Made by a program: the position numbers and the translations under genes
Notes under the pieces: model-generated
Database searches by the model: none
The model's input: only the letters and a program-made list of their open reading frames with translations
Told to the model about the DNA's origin: nothing
Assembly (NCBI RefSeq): GCF_018967845.1
Contig: NZ_JAHLZZ010000001.1
Location: 1,736,001-1,800,000 of the forward strand
DNA from: Hymenobacter siberiensis
Lineage (GTDB): Bacteria; Bacteroidota; Bacteroidia; Cytophagales; Hymenobacteraceae
Direction of reading: 5' to 3'
DNA length: 64,000 bases
Shown: piece after piece, positions 8,432 to 16,435 of the stretch
Layout: every line of letters begins with the position of its first letter
Position numbering within the stretch: the first letter of the stretch is position 1

Positions 8432-9790
8432 TTACCCGATGTGCAGCTCGCGTTGCCGTAACATACGGTAAATAGTAGATTTCCCGATGTTCAGGCGGGC
8501 CGCCACGGCCAGTACGTCGCCGTCCAGCTCATCGAGGCAGCTTTGCACGATGGCCGTGGTCTGCTCGCGCAGCGAAAGCTGGCTGCCGGGGCCAAAGGTG
8601 GCTTTGCCGGGGCGCAGGGGCAGGTCTTCGCCATGAATGAACTCGCCGTCGGCCAGCACGGTAGCCAGCTCCACCACGGCCTTCAGCTCGCGCACGTTGC
8701 CCGGAAACGGATGCGCCTTCAGCTGCTCGCGGGCCGAGTCGGTGAGCTGGCGTGGCGGCAGGTTGTTGAGCTGGCAGAAATCGCGCACGAATACCCCAGC
8801 CAGCAGCAGCACATCGGTCCCGCGCTGGCGCAGGGGGGGCAGCACAATGGGCAGGCCCAGCAGGCGGTAGTACAGGTCTTCGCGGAAGCGGCCGGCCTGC
8901 ACCTCCGTCAGCAGGTCGCGATGCGTGGCCACAATCAGGCGCACATCGAACGGGATGGTCTGGTTGCCGCCCAAGCGGGTTACTTCGCGCTCTTGCAGCA
9001 CGTGCAGCAGCTTGGCCTGCAGGCTCAGGTCGAGGTCGGCTATCTCGTCCAGAAACAGGGTGCCGCCGGTGGCTTCTTCCAGCCGGCCCACGCGGCGGGC
9101 CACCGCCCCGGTAAATGCCCCCTTCTCGTGCCCAAATAGCTCGCTCTCCACCAGCTCGCGCGGAATGACTGCCATGTTTACGGCCACAAATGGCAGGCAC
9201 GCCCGGCTCGACTGAAAGTGAATTGCCTTGGCCACCAGTTCTTTACCCGTGCCGGTTTCGCCGCTCACGCTCACCGTGATGGTGGTGCGGGCCGCCTTGG
9301 TGATGAGGGTTTGCACGGCCTGCATCGACGCGTGCTCGCCGAAAATGGCCTGGCCGGCTCCGTGGCGCACCCCAATCTGCTGGCGCAGCTGGTTGTTCTC
9401 GCGGCGCAGGCTCACCTGCTGGGCTACTTTGCCCACCAGGTTCCAGAGGCGGTCGAGCGTGTTCTCATCCTTCACCAGGTAGTCGTAGGCCCCCTGCTGA
9501 AGCATGCTGACGGCGGTGCTCACGTCCTCCTGGCCCGATATCACCACTACTTCGGTGCCCTGCAGCCGCTCCCGAATCTGGCGCAGCACCTGCTCGCCCT
9601 TGGCATCGGGCAGCGAATAGTCGAGCGTGATAAAATCCGGCTTTTCGCCCAGCTGCTCCAGGCATGCCTGGGCCGTGGTGAAGCGCGAAACGCTGTGGTT
9701 CGGGTTCTGGCTGAGGCGGTGCAGGAGTAGCTCGCCATACCATTCATTGTCCTCGACTACAAAAATCTTGAAGGGTAGAGTAGGGCTCAT
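8432..9790 (-). CDS. Sigma-54-dependent response regulator (NtrC/AtoC type)
   Basis: A 452-residue protein with the classical three-part layout. A receiver domain has its phospho-Asp in ITLDYSLPDAKG near residue 55. The AAA+ domain has Walker A GETGTGKE near residue 177, the sigma-54-contacting GAFTGA loop near 224 and Walker B GGTLFLDEIADL. A Fis-type helix-turn-helix lies at the C-terminus (LAVAARLNIGKSTIYRML). The intact GAFTGA loop implies that it works with RpoN. It is upstream of, and on the same strand as, the hybrid kinase, about 90 bases apart, which suggests a phosphorelay pair. Confidence 0.93.
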   Translation of the reverse strand: MSPTLPFKIFVVEDNEWYGELLLHRLSQNPNHSVSRFTTAQACLEQLGEKPDFITLDYSLPDAKGEQVLRQIRERLQGTEVVVISGQEDVSTAVSMLQQGAYDYLVKDENTLDRLWNLVGKVAQQVSLRRENNQLRQQIGVRHGAGQAIFGEHASMQAVQTLITKAARTTITVSVSGETGTGKELVAKAIHFQSSRACLPFVAVNMAVIPRELVESELFGHEKGAFTGAVARRVGRLEEATGGTLFLDEIADLDLSLQAKLLHVLQEREVTRLGGNQTIPFDVRLIVATHRDLLTEVQAGRFREDLYYRLLGLPIVLPPLRQRGTDVLLLAGVFVRDFCQLNNLPPRQLTDSAREQLKAHPFPGNVRELKAVVELATVLADGEFIHGEDLPLRPGKATFGPGSQLSLREQTTAIVQSCLDELDGDVLAVAARLNIGKSTIYRMLRQRELHIG

Positions 9791-10162
9791 GCAGCAGGTG
9801 GAAATAGGAACCTAAAATAATGTTGCATCAATCGAAAACAAACGGCTTACGAGCTTATTTCACGATAACTGAATAAAAAGTAATATTAAAAATGTTATAT
9901 TACAAATATACGCAATAAAAAGCTAGGGCCATTGTGCCAAATGCACAGTTAGCGTTGCTATAGTTGAGCTAATATTCACAACGCATTGACCAATAACACG
10001 CTTTGAACAAGGCAAGTTGTGAGGAGGCTGTTGTAACTATTTGAGCAGCCAGTAAATCATTTCACTGAATCCTGGCGCTGGAAAGGGCCTTCCGATTCAG
10101 CAATCGACACATGTTTTTTTAAGCTCAACCAGAAAACGCTAACTACGCATTTGGTGCAATGA
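9791..10162. other. AT-rich intergenic stretch with a possible reverse -7 element
   Basis: This region is clearly richer in A and T than its surroundings and has no convincing gene. At 9903-9910 the reverse strand reads TATATTTG, a match to TAnnTTTG about 110 bases before the start of the sigma-54 regulator. It may be that gene's promoter, but no -33 element is seen at the right distance. Confidence 0.35.
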
Positions 10163-10954
10163 CCCTATTCCTCAACGGCGGCCCTGGGCGTAAACATCAA
10201 CGTGTTTCAGGCCTTTGCCGATAACCTGGCCGGGGGCATTATTACCACCATTGTGCCCCTGCCCGTGGAGCTGACAACCTTTGTAGGCAAGTGGAACAAC
10301 GCCACCACCGACCTGAGCTGTACCACGGCCACCGAGAAAAACAGCAGCTACTTTGCCGTGGAGCGCTCCACGGGCGGCGAAACCGCCTTTCAGGCCGTGG
10401 GCTAGGTAGCGGCAGCCGGCAGCAGCACTAGCCCCCTCGGCTACAAGCTCCGCGATGCTGAAGCCGGCAACCTGGGCGTCAGCACCCTCTACTACCGCCT
10501 GCGGCAGGTTGATAACGATAGCACCCAGTCCTTCTCGTCCGTAGTGGTGGTGGCGGTAGCCAAAGCAGTGGCCGTGCCGCAGCTCGAAACCTACCCCAAC
10601 CCCGCCCCCGATGCCCAGGCCGTGAAGGTGCATTTTGTGAACATGCCGGCCGGGGGCGGCCTGGTGCAGACGTATTCGGAAATGGGCCAGCTGGTGAGCC
10701 AGCAGCCCGTGGGCCAGGTCACTACCGGTCTGGAATTGCCCAGGTTGGCTCCCGGCCTCTACCATGTAGTGCTACGCGATGCTGCCGGACAGCGGCTGGC
10801 TACGCAACGCCTGATAATTAGCGGCCAACAGCACACCGCAGGCCCTTTGCAGAAAGTCCCGTTGGCGCATTGCCAGTGGGACTTTCTGTTTTCCGTGAGG
10901 CTGATTGGCAGTCGTTTAGGCAGGCCCTGGCCCGCCGCCTTGCCAACCAACTAA
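10163..10954 (+). pseudogene. Remnant of a T9SS-exported protein (C-terminal part, one internal stop)
   Basis: One reading frame runs through the whole stretch but has no start and is broken by TAG at 10403-10405. Before the stop it reads PLPVELTTFVGKWN...YFAVERSTGG, the usual linker before a sorting domain. After the stop come YKLRDAEAGN, LYYRLRQVDNDSTQSFS and a type A sorting domain (LETYPNPAPDAQ...GLYHVVLRDAAGQRLA...LIIS). The frame does not stop at the natural domain end near 10830 but runs through a hairpin to 10954. The 5' part, including any signal peptide and cargo, is absent. This is a dead 3' fragment with three lesions. Confidence 0.8.
10851..10887. terminator. Hairpin after the T9SS remnant
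   Basis: A 10-bp outer stem (AGAAAGTCCC with GGGACTTTCT) and an inner TGGC/GCCA pair form a hairpin followed by a short GTTTTCC tract. It is probably the original terminator of the broken gene, now read through by the open frame. Confidence 0.6.
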
Positions 10955-11161
10955 TACCGAAGTGACAAGGCAGAGCGCATATGTCTGAATAATAAACAGG
11001 TAAATTATGATTTTTAATTGTTGTAAAGCGAATGCCAAAATGTTGATGCTCTAATATTTAGGCAATTGGTAATGTAGCGTTAATATTACGGTGGTGGTGA
11101 GGCAATCCCAAAGAGGGAATTTTGCGGTCATCATTCAAAAACTCATTGCCTGCCTGTTTTT

Positions 11162-12049
11162 ATGAAGCAAACCATTACCCGCATCAGCAGCGCCGCGCTG
11201 CTCCTGACCCTGGCCGCGTCGTGCTCGCGCACCGAGCAAGTAGCCCCCAGCCAGCAGCCCATTGCCGCCACCGTAAACCAGGATGCCACCCGCGACAACA
11301 ACCTGGCCATGGGCAACCCCAGCGGCGCCGTGACCGACGCCACCAACTCGCCCAACAACTACCTGATGACCAAAACCCAGTATACCCTCTCGTACAGCCG
11401 CGATAAGGGCAAGCCGAACTGGGTGAGCTGGCACCTGAGCAGCGCCTGGCTGGGCACTACCGCCCGCCAGGATAATTTCGCTTCCGATGCCAGCCTGCCC
11501 AGCAGCTGGTACCACGTAGGCAGCACCAGCTACTCGGGCTCGGGCTTCGACCGTGGCCACAACTGCCCCTCGGCCGACCGCACCGGCTCGGTAGCCGACA
11601 ACACGGCCACCTTTCTGATGACGAATATGATGCCCCAGGCCCCCATCAACAACCAGCAAACCTGGGCCGGCCTCGAGAACTACGCCCGTACCCTGGTGAA
11701 TGCCGGCAACGAAGTCTACATCATTGCCGGCAGCTACGGCAGCGGCGGCACCGGCTCCAATGGCTACGCCACCACCATTAGCAGCGGCCGCATCACTGTG
11801 CCCAGCAATTGCTGGAAGGTGATGGTGGTGCTGCCCGAGGGCACCGGCGACGCCGGCCGCGTAACTACCAGCACCCGCGTTATCGCCGTGGACATGCCCA
11901 ACAATAACTCCATCGGTACGGCCTGGGGCGCTTATCGCACCACGGTAAACGCCATTGAAGCCGCTACGGGCTATGATATTCTCTCGGCCGTGAGCACCAC
12001 CGTGCAGAGCACCATTGAGTCGAACGTAGACACCGGCCCTACCAGCTGA
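11162..12049 (+). CDS. Lipoprotein DNA/RNA non-specific endonuclease (NUC1 / His-Me finger)
   Basis: A 295-residue protein. The N-terminus is a lipoprotein signal (MKQTITRISSAALLLTLAASC, lipobox LAASC), so it should be exported and lipid-anchored. The catalytic DRGH motif lies in FDRGHNCPSADRTG near residue 123. The downstream FLMTNMMPQAPINNQQTW carries the metal-binding Asn typical of the family. NUC1 enzymes cut DNA and RNA without sequence specificity, so a role in nutrient scavenging or removal of extracellular DNA is likely. It is a single-gene unit, with a very strong terminator about 70 bases downstream. Confidence 0.9.
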   Translation: MKQTITRISSAALLLTLAASCSRTEQVAPSQQPIAATVNQDATRDNNLAMGNPSGAVTDATNSPNNYLMTKTQYTLSYSRDKGKPNWVSWHLSSAWLGTTARQDNFASDASLPSSWYHVGSTSYSGSGFDRGHNCPSADRTGSVADNTATFLMTNMMPQAPINNQQTWAGLENYARTLVNAGNEVYIIAGSYGSGGTGSNGYATTISSGRITVPSNCWKVMVVLPEGTGDAGRVTTSTRVIAVDMPNNNSIGTAWGAYRTTVNAIEAATGYDILSAVSTTVQSTIESNVDTGPTS

Positions 12050-12120
12050 GTTGTGGCCATAATTACAATTGTCGCCCGGTTTCTGGCCGATTAATTACAG
12101 TTATAGCAAGTAAGCCGGCC

Positions 12121-12173
12121 GGAAAGTAAAAAGCCCCTGAAATACCGTGTATTTCAGGGGCTTTTTACTTTCC
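12121..12173. terminator. Strong intrinsic terminator after the nuclease
   Basis: A perfect 25-bp stem (12121-12145 with 12149-12173) closes a three-base CGT loop, with a GCCCCTGAAATAC core flanked by A/T runs. It could act in both directions. Confidence 0.9.
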
Positions 12174-12371
12174 GCTGAATGCAGATGAAGGCTACATATC
12201 CGGAATGAACAGTCAAAGTTACGGTACGTTGTCCTTGCAAAGCAATTAGTTACGAAGGCCCGAATTTTTTCCGAAGCAAAAAAGCAGAGTGAAGAGTGGG
12301 TCGATTAGCCAGTTAGGGCGAAAATGGAAGTTGAAAAATAAGTACCCAACAAAAAGGTAACATTACCAATG

Positions 12372-12401
12372 TTTGCCCGGCGTAAACATTCCGTAATTTT
12401 G
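12372..12401 (+). promoter_or_regulatory. Candidate Bacteroidota promoter for the asparagine-synthetase leader
   Basis: TTTG at 12372-12375 and TAATTTTG at 12394-12401, separated by 18 bases, match the Bacteroidota -33/-7 consensus (TTTG, about 19 bases, TAnnTTTG). Transcription would start near 12406-12410, giving a leader of about 235 bases before the ATG at 12643. Confidence 0.65.
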
Positions 12402-12405
12402 CATC

Positions 12406-12642
12406 GTGCTTCAACCAAAACACCAGTTGATAGAGCGCGGGACCCTGCTCAACAGCGACCCGCGAGAGGACCGGAAGGTCTTTGCTGCCGTCGGTTTTAC
12501 CGATTTTGCCGCCGCTATTTCCGCTGTTTTTTCTGGTTATTGCCCCGCCACCGTTTCGGATTCCGAAACGGTTTTTTTGTGCGTAGTTGGTTCGGTTTTC
12601 TCCCTAGCTTTTTAGTCTAAACCTGCTTTTAACTAATATCTT
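12406..12642 (+). ncRNA. Structured 5' leader or small RNA upstream of the AsnRS-like gene
   Basis: Between a good promoter and the start codon lie several potential stems: CGCGGG with CCCGCG around 12437-12463, GACC/GGTC closing a GGAA loop near 12470-12481, TCGGT/ACCGA near 12492-12504, and a complete intrinsic terminator at 12551-12578. About 65 bases separate the terminator from the ATG. This layout fits transcription attenuation of the downstream gene, or alternatively a separate small RNA of about 170 bases. I do not recognise a known riboswitch class and no classic T-box sequence is seen. Confidence 0.5.
12551..12578 (+). terminator. Intrinsic terminator inside the leader
   Basis: A 9-bp perfect stem (CCGTTTCGG / CCGAAACGG, loop ATT) is followed by seven T residues. 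It lies between the promoter and the gene rather than after a gene, which is why attenuation is suspected. Confidence 0.85.
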
Positions 12643-13680
12643 ATGGACACCAACACCCTCGCCCCCAAGGTAGCCGCCGCTACCCTCTCCTCGGCCCACG
12701 CCGGCAACCGCAACCTGAGCACCGACCCCAAGCGCATGGCGGTAATCAAAGTATGGGATGCCATGATGCGCGGCGCCCGCAAGTACTGCGAGCAGGAAGG
12801 CTTCGTGACTGTACACAACATGCCCCACATTGTGGGCGTGACCGGTGCTTGCGAAAACACTGACACCCTGTTTACGCTGGACTGGTACGACGGCAAGAAG
12901 ATGTTCCTGCCCCAGTCGAACCAGCTCTACATCGAAATGCTGACCCAGGCCGTGGAAGGCGGCCGCGTGTGCGGCGAAATCCAGAGCTTCCGCAAGGAGC
13001 TGAACGCTGATAATCGCCGCTTGGCGCAGTTCACCCTGTTCGAAATTGAGCACCTCGGCGACCTCGACGAACTGCTGGGCCACCTGAGCGGCATTGTGCG
13101 CACCGCCGCCAACGAAGTAGCCACCAAGTGCGCCAAGGAGCTGGCCCTGTTTGGCCGCGATGCTGAGGACATCAAAGACCTCACCTTTAAGCGCATGACC
13201 TATGCCGATGCCATCGAGCGCCTCAAGCCCGAAGGATTTCCCGAGCTGCAGTGGGGCGACGACCTGGGTGCTGCCGAAGAAAACCGCCTCACCGAGCTGG
13301 AGGGTCCCATCTTCATCACGCACTACCCGGCCGACATCAAGTTCTTCAACATGCGCAACAACGACGACGACCCCCGCGTGGTGAACTCGTCGGACCTGCT
13401 GCTGCCGCTGGCCGGCGAGTCGGCTGGTTCGGCCGAGCGGGAGTTCAACGGTGCCAAGCTGCGCCACAAGCTGGAAACCAGCTCGATGCTGGCCGGCCTC
13501 ATCCGCCAGGGCATGAAGCTGGAAGACTTCGAGTGGTACCTCGGCTTCCACGAAGAGCACGACGTGAAGCTGCACTCGGGTGCCGGTGTGGGCATGGCCC
13601 GCGTGGCCCAGTTCATCCTCGGTCAGACGGACATCCGCGAGTGCGTGCCGTTCCTGATTAACCGCGACAACGTTATCTAA
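12643..13680 (+). CDS. AsnRS-like class II synthetase without anticodon domain, probable asparagine synthetase
   Basis: A 345-residue protein built only from a class II aminoacyl-tRNA-synthetase core. It has AsnRS/AspRS-type features: FLPQSNQLYIEML, motif 2 around EIQSFRKE (residues 111-118) and motif 3 GAGVGMARVAQFILGQTDIRE near 312. The N-terminal OB-fold anticodon-binding domain of true AsnRS is absent. Archaeal proteins of this type (AS-AR in Pyrococcus abyssi) make asparagine from aspartate, ATP and ammonia. It does not look like classical E. coli AsnA. The long leader with a terminator suggests regulated expression. Synthetase ancestry is certain. The asparagine-synthesis role is by analogy. 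Confidence 0.8.
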   Translation: MDTNTLAPKVAAATLSSAHAGNRNLSTDPKRMAVIKVWDAMMRGARKYCEQEGFVTVHNMPHIVGVTGACENTDTLFTLDWYDGKKMFLPQSNQLYIEMLTQAVEGGRVCGEIQSFRKELNADNRRLAQFTLFEIEHLGDLDELLGHLSGIVRTAANEVATKCAKELALFGRDAEDIKDLTFKRMTYADAIERLKPEGFPELQWGDDLGAAEENRLTELEGPIFITHYPADIKFFNMRNNDDDPRVVNSSDLLLPLAGESAGSAEREFNGAKLRHKLETSSMLAGLIRQGMKLEDFEWYLGFHEEHDVKLHSGAGVGMARVAQFILGQTDIRECVPFLINRDNVI

Positions 13681-13690
13681 ATTCTGGCCA

Positions 13691-13788
13691 TTAGCTGATG
13701 GCTCTTAGCTGTTAGCTTGTGGAAAATTCCGTTGGCTGTTAGTATCTTGTATAAAGAGCTAGTAGGCAACAGCTATTAGCTAACAGCT
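13691..13788. repeat. Inverted arrays of short degenerate units
   Basis: The left arm (13691-13716) repeats TTAGCTG-like units and the right arm (13771-13788) carries their complement (AGCTATTAGCTAACAGCT). Together they could fold into an imperfect hairpin between the asparagine-synthetase-like gene and the dihydroorotate-dehydrogenase-like gene. Confidence 0.55.
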
Positions 13789-13797
13789 CAAATCAAT

Positions 13798-14646
13798 ATG
13801 AAACTCGGAGCCATAACGTTACAGAATGCGGTGTGCCTGGCGGCGGCCCCGTGGGAGCTCGGCGGCGAGGGTTACGAGCAGCTGGGGGCGATTTTTACCA
13901 AAACCGTGACCATGGAGCCCCGCGCCGGCCTGCCCGGCGACGAAGGCATCCTGCAGGTCGCCGACCAAACCCTGCTCAACCGCACCGACCTGCGCATCGA
14001 AGGGGCCGAAGGGCTAGTGCAGGAGCACCTGCCGCGCCTGCGCCGTTTCGGCGTGCCGGTATTTGTGAGCATTACGGCGCCGGGCGTGCCGGGCTTCCGT
14101 AAAATTGCCCGCTACCTGCAACGGGAAGTGGGCGAGCAACTGGCTGGGGTGGAGGTATACATTACCGTACCGGCCGGCGGCTCGGGGGCCGATATAACGG
14201 CCCGCTTCGTGCGCGAGGCCACCGAGGCCGTGCGCAACGAGCTGCGCGACGATGCGGCCGTGATTGTAAAGCTGCCGCCGTGGCCCGACCACATCCGGGG
14301 CTTGGCCCTGGCGGCGCAGGAGGGCGGCGCGACCGCCCTGGCTGCTACCAATACCTTGAAGGTATTGCACCTGCCCACCGACCGCGCTGCCGCGCCGCTG
14401 GTGGGTGGCCTCTCGGGCGAGGCGCTGCGGCCACTGGCCCAGCGCTGCGTGTGGGAGCTGGCCAATGACGAGAAACTGACGCTGCCCATCTTCGGTACGG
14501 GCGGCATTTTTACGCTGCGCGACGTGCAGGACTACTTGCGCGTAGGAGCGCAGGCCGTGCAGGTGGCCAGCGGCGAATGGTTGTCGCCGGGCCTCTCGGC
14601 GCGGCTGGCGGCCGAGGTGGCGCAGATAGAAAATGTGGGAAAATGA
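13798..14646 (+). CDS. Divergent class 1 dihydroorotate-dehydrogenase-like flavoprotein
   Basis: A 282-residue TIM-barrel protein whose FMN-binding features match class 1 dihydroorotate dehydrogenases: FTKTVTMEPRAG near residue 36, VIVKLPPWPDH near 158, GGLSGEALRPLA near 202, and GTGGIFTLRDVQDYLRVGAQAVQVA near 232-256. It heads a pyrF-pyrE run, which fits the step from dihydroorotate to orotate. However, where class 1 enzymes have NISCPN with the catalytic Cys, this protein reads YITVPAGGSG, with no Cys or Ser. Either the chemistry differs or the protein does something related. An ordinary pyrD may exist elsewhere in the genome. Confidence 0.75.
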   Translation: MKLGAITLQNAVCLAAAPWELGGEGYEQLGAIFTKTVTMEPRAGLPGDEGILQVADQTLLNRTDLRIEGAEGLVQEHLPRLRRFGVPVFVSITAPGVPGFRKIARYLQREVGEQLAGVEVYITVPAGGSGADITARFVREATEAVRNELRDDAAVIVKLPPWPDHIRGLALAAQEGGATALAATNTLKVLHLPTDRAAAPLVGGLSGEALRPLAQRCVWELANDEKLTLPIFGTGGIFTLRDVQDYLRVGAQAVQVASGEWLSPGLSARLAAEVAQIENVGK

Positions 14647-14820
14647 GAAAAATGTGCGAAATATGGAAAATAAAGTTGATGACAGAGGCCAGTAATGGCT
14701 TCAGGGCCATCATGTTGCGTCCAGCAGGGCGATTCAAAGATTTGTTGTCCGTGTGAAGAATTGGGCAGCCCCGGTCACACATTCCGCAAATTTTCATATT
14801 CAACACATTAATAAATTTCT

Positions 14821-15600
14821 ATGGAAAAGCTCATTGCCCGCGTTCAAGCCGCTAATTCCCTGCTCTGTGTCGGCCTCGACCCCACCGGTGACGATGTCAC
14901 CGTGGCCCGCCGTCTGGGCGAAGTGATTGCCCAGGCCGCGCCCTACGCGGCTGCGTTCAAGCCCAACCTTGCGTTCTTTCTGAGCCGTGAAAACGGAGTG
15001 GCCCTGCTCCAGCAAACCGTGCGCGATATCCCGAAGGACATTCCGGTGATTCTGGACGGCAAATTCGGTGACATCGCCAACACGGCCGAGCAGTACGCCC
15101 GCTTTTCCTATGACATTGTGGGTGCCGACGGCGTGACCGTGAACCCCTATATGGGCGACGACACCATTCGGCCCTTCGCCCGGCCCGGCAAAATCGTTTT
15201 CTCCCTCGCGAAAACCTCCAATAAGCCCCAGCACGGCCTGCAGGACGCGGCCATGACGCGCGGTGGCTCCATCAGCGACTGGGCCGCCCGCCTGGCTAAG
15301 CTCATGGACGAGGAAATACTCGACTCGACCGTGGGCCTGGTAGTAGGCGCAACCGAGCCGGCCACCGTGGCCAAGCTCCGCGCCGCCTGCCCCGAGCAAT
15401 GGTTCTTGGTGCCGGGCATCGGGGTGCAGGGCGGCGACCTTTCGGCCACGCTGCGGGCCGGCCTGCGGCAGGATGGCAGCGGCCTGCTCATCAATTCCTC
15501 GCGGGGAATCTGGCAGGCTCCCGATGCTGGAGCCGCTGCCCGGGAGCTCCAGGAACAAATCAACGAATTCCGGGCCGTAACGAGCCCGACCCACGCCTGA
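14821..15600 (+). CDS. pyrF: Orotidine 5'-phosphate decarboxylase (type 2 subfamily)
   Basis: A 259-residue TIM barrel that converts OMP to UMP, the last step of UMP synthesis. The N-terminal LLCVGLDPTGDD is typical of the longer PyrF subfamily. The catalytic Lys/Asp array is in LDGKFGDIANTAEQYA near residue 78, and the phosphate-binding region near the C-terminus reads VPGIGVQGGD followed by NSSRGI. It lies between the dihydroorotate-dehydrogenase-like gene and pyrE, with a terminator four bases after its stop. Confidence 0.95.
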   Translation: MEKLIARVQAANSLLCVGLDPTGDDVTVARRLGEVIAQAAPYAAAFKPNLAFFLSRENGVALLQQTVRDIPKDIPVILDGKFGDIANTAEQYARFSYDIVGADGVTVNPYMGDDTIRPFARPGKIVFSLAKTSNKPQHGLQDAAMTRGGSISDWAARLAKLMDEEILDSTVGLVVGATEPATVAKLRAACPEQWFLVPGIGVQGGDLSATLRAGLRQDGSGLLINSSRGIWQAPDAGAAARELQEQINEFRAVTSPTHA

Positions 15601-15603
15601 ACT

Positions 15604-15629
15604 AAAAAGCCGCTTCACCGCGGCTTTTT
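15604..15629 (+). terminator. Intrinsic terminator between pyrF and pyrE
   Basis: A 10-bp stem (AAAAAGCCGC with GCGGCTTTTT) and six-base loop start four bases after the pyrF stop. It also argues against the earlier pyrE start at 15632, which would leave no room for a ribosome-binding region after the hairpin. Confidence 0.85.
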
Positions 15630-15652
15630 GCATGTTAGTCTTTCTGAATCAA

Positions 15653-16279
15653 ATGACTGAAACCACCCAAGCTCATTCGCCCATTGCCCTCGATGCCGAG
15701 CTGCTGACCGGGCAGCTGCATCAGGAAGATGCCTTGTTGCGTGGGCACTTCCGACTGTCGTCGGGCCTGCACTCCGATACCTACGTGCAGTGCGCCCGCT
15801 TCCTGCGCCGCCCGGAGCTGGCCGCACCGGCCGCCGCCGCGCTGGCTGGCCAGATTCAGGCTGCCGGCCTGCAGCCCGACGTGGTGGTAGGCCCCGCCAT
15901 GGGCGGCGTGGTGATTGGCTACGAGCTGGCCCGGCAGCTGGGCGTGCCCGGCATCTTCACCGAGCGCGACGCGGACGGACAGATGGCCCTGCGGCGTGGC
16001 TTCACCATCGAGCCGGGTGAAAGAGTGGTTATTGCCGAAGATGTAGTGACGACCGGCAAAAGTACCCTGGAAGTAGCTAAGGTGCTGCGTGCTATGGGCG
16101 CAGAGGTGCTGGCCGTGGCTTCGCTGATTGACCGCACGGGCGGAAAGGGCGGGCTGGATTTCCCGCATTTCGCGCTGCTTTCGGTGCAGGCAGCGACCTT
16201 TGCCCCCGAGAGTTGCCCCCTGTGTGCTGCCGGCGTGCCGGTAGTGAAGCCCGGCAGCCGGCCGGAGAAAGCGTTTTGA
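15653..16279 (+). CDS. pyrE: Orotate phosphoribosyltransferase
   Basis: A 208-residue enzyme that joins orotate to PRPP to form OMP. The PRPP-binding motif VVIAEDVVTTGKS is near residue 125, and the flexible-loop region TERDADGQMALRRGF near 103 carries charged residues typical of PyrE. An ATG at 15632 is in frame seven codons earlier but lies directly behind a terminator hairpin, so the ATG at 15653 (MTETTQAHSP) is preferred. The terminator implies its own promoter or partial readthrough from pyrF. Confidence 0.93.
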   Translation: MTETTQAHSPIALDAELLTGQLHQEDALLRGHFRLSSGLHSDTYVQCARFLRRPELAAPAAAALAGQIQAAGLQPDVVVGPAMGGVVIGYELARQLGVPGIFTERDADGQMALRRGFTIEPGERVVIAEDVVTTGKSTLEVAKVLRAMGAEVLAVASLIDRTGGKGGLDFPHFALLSVQAATFAPESCPLCAAGVPVVKPGSRPEKAF

Positions 16280-16282
16280 GTA

Positions 16283-16407
16283 CGTCATGTTGAGCGCAGC
16301 GAAGTCGAAACATCTCGCTTGCAACCACTAACTAATGATGTTACAACGATTGATTTACTGTCACAAGCGAGATGCTTCGACTCCGCTGCGCTCCGCTCAG
16401 CATGACG
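16283..16407. repeat. REP-like inverted repeat pair (GTCATGNTGAGC family)
   Basis: Two arms, one starting CGTCATGTTGAGCGCAGCG and the other ending in CGCTCAGCATGACG, flank a 40-base AT-rich centre between pyrE and purL. Both carry the ATCTCGCTTG tail. The same family recurs at 23818-23910, within 31644-31783, and at 60101-60133. Confidence 0.8.
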
Positions 16408-16435
16408 TTGTTTCGCTGACGTTCTGATTTTCTCA

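Noticed and set aside
12465..12495. Resemblance of the GACCGGAAGGTC stem to the SRP RNA tetraloop.
   Set aside because: Only the GGAA loop and one side are similar. The conserved asymmetric bulge and AGCAGCC of SRP RNA are missing.
12369..12620. Two overlapping open frames of 69-83 codons in the asparagine-synthetase leader.
   Set aside because: They begin at or before the predicted transcription start, read through the terminator hairpin, and their composition does not look coding. No run of Asn codons that would suggest a leader peptide.
12643..13680. Calling the AsnRS-like gene a true AsnRS or the classical asnA.
   Set aside because: No anticodon-binding domain is present, and the sequence does not follow E. 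coli AsnA.
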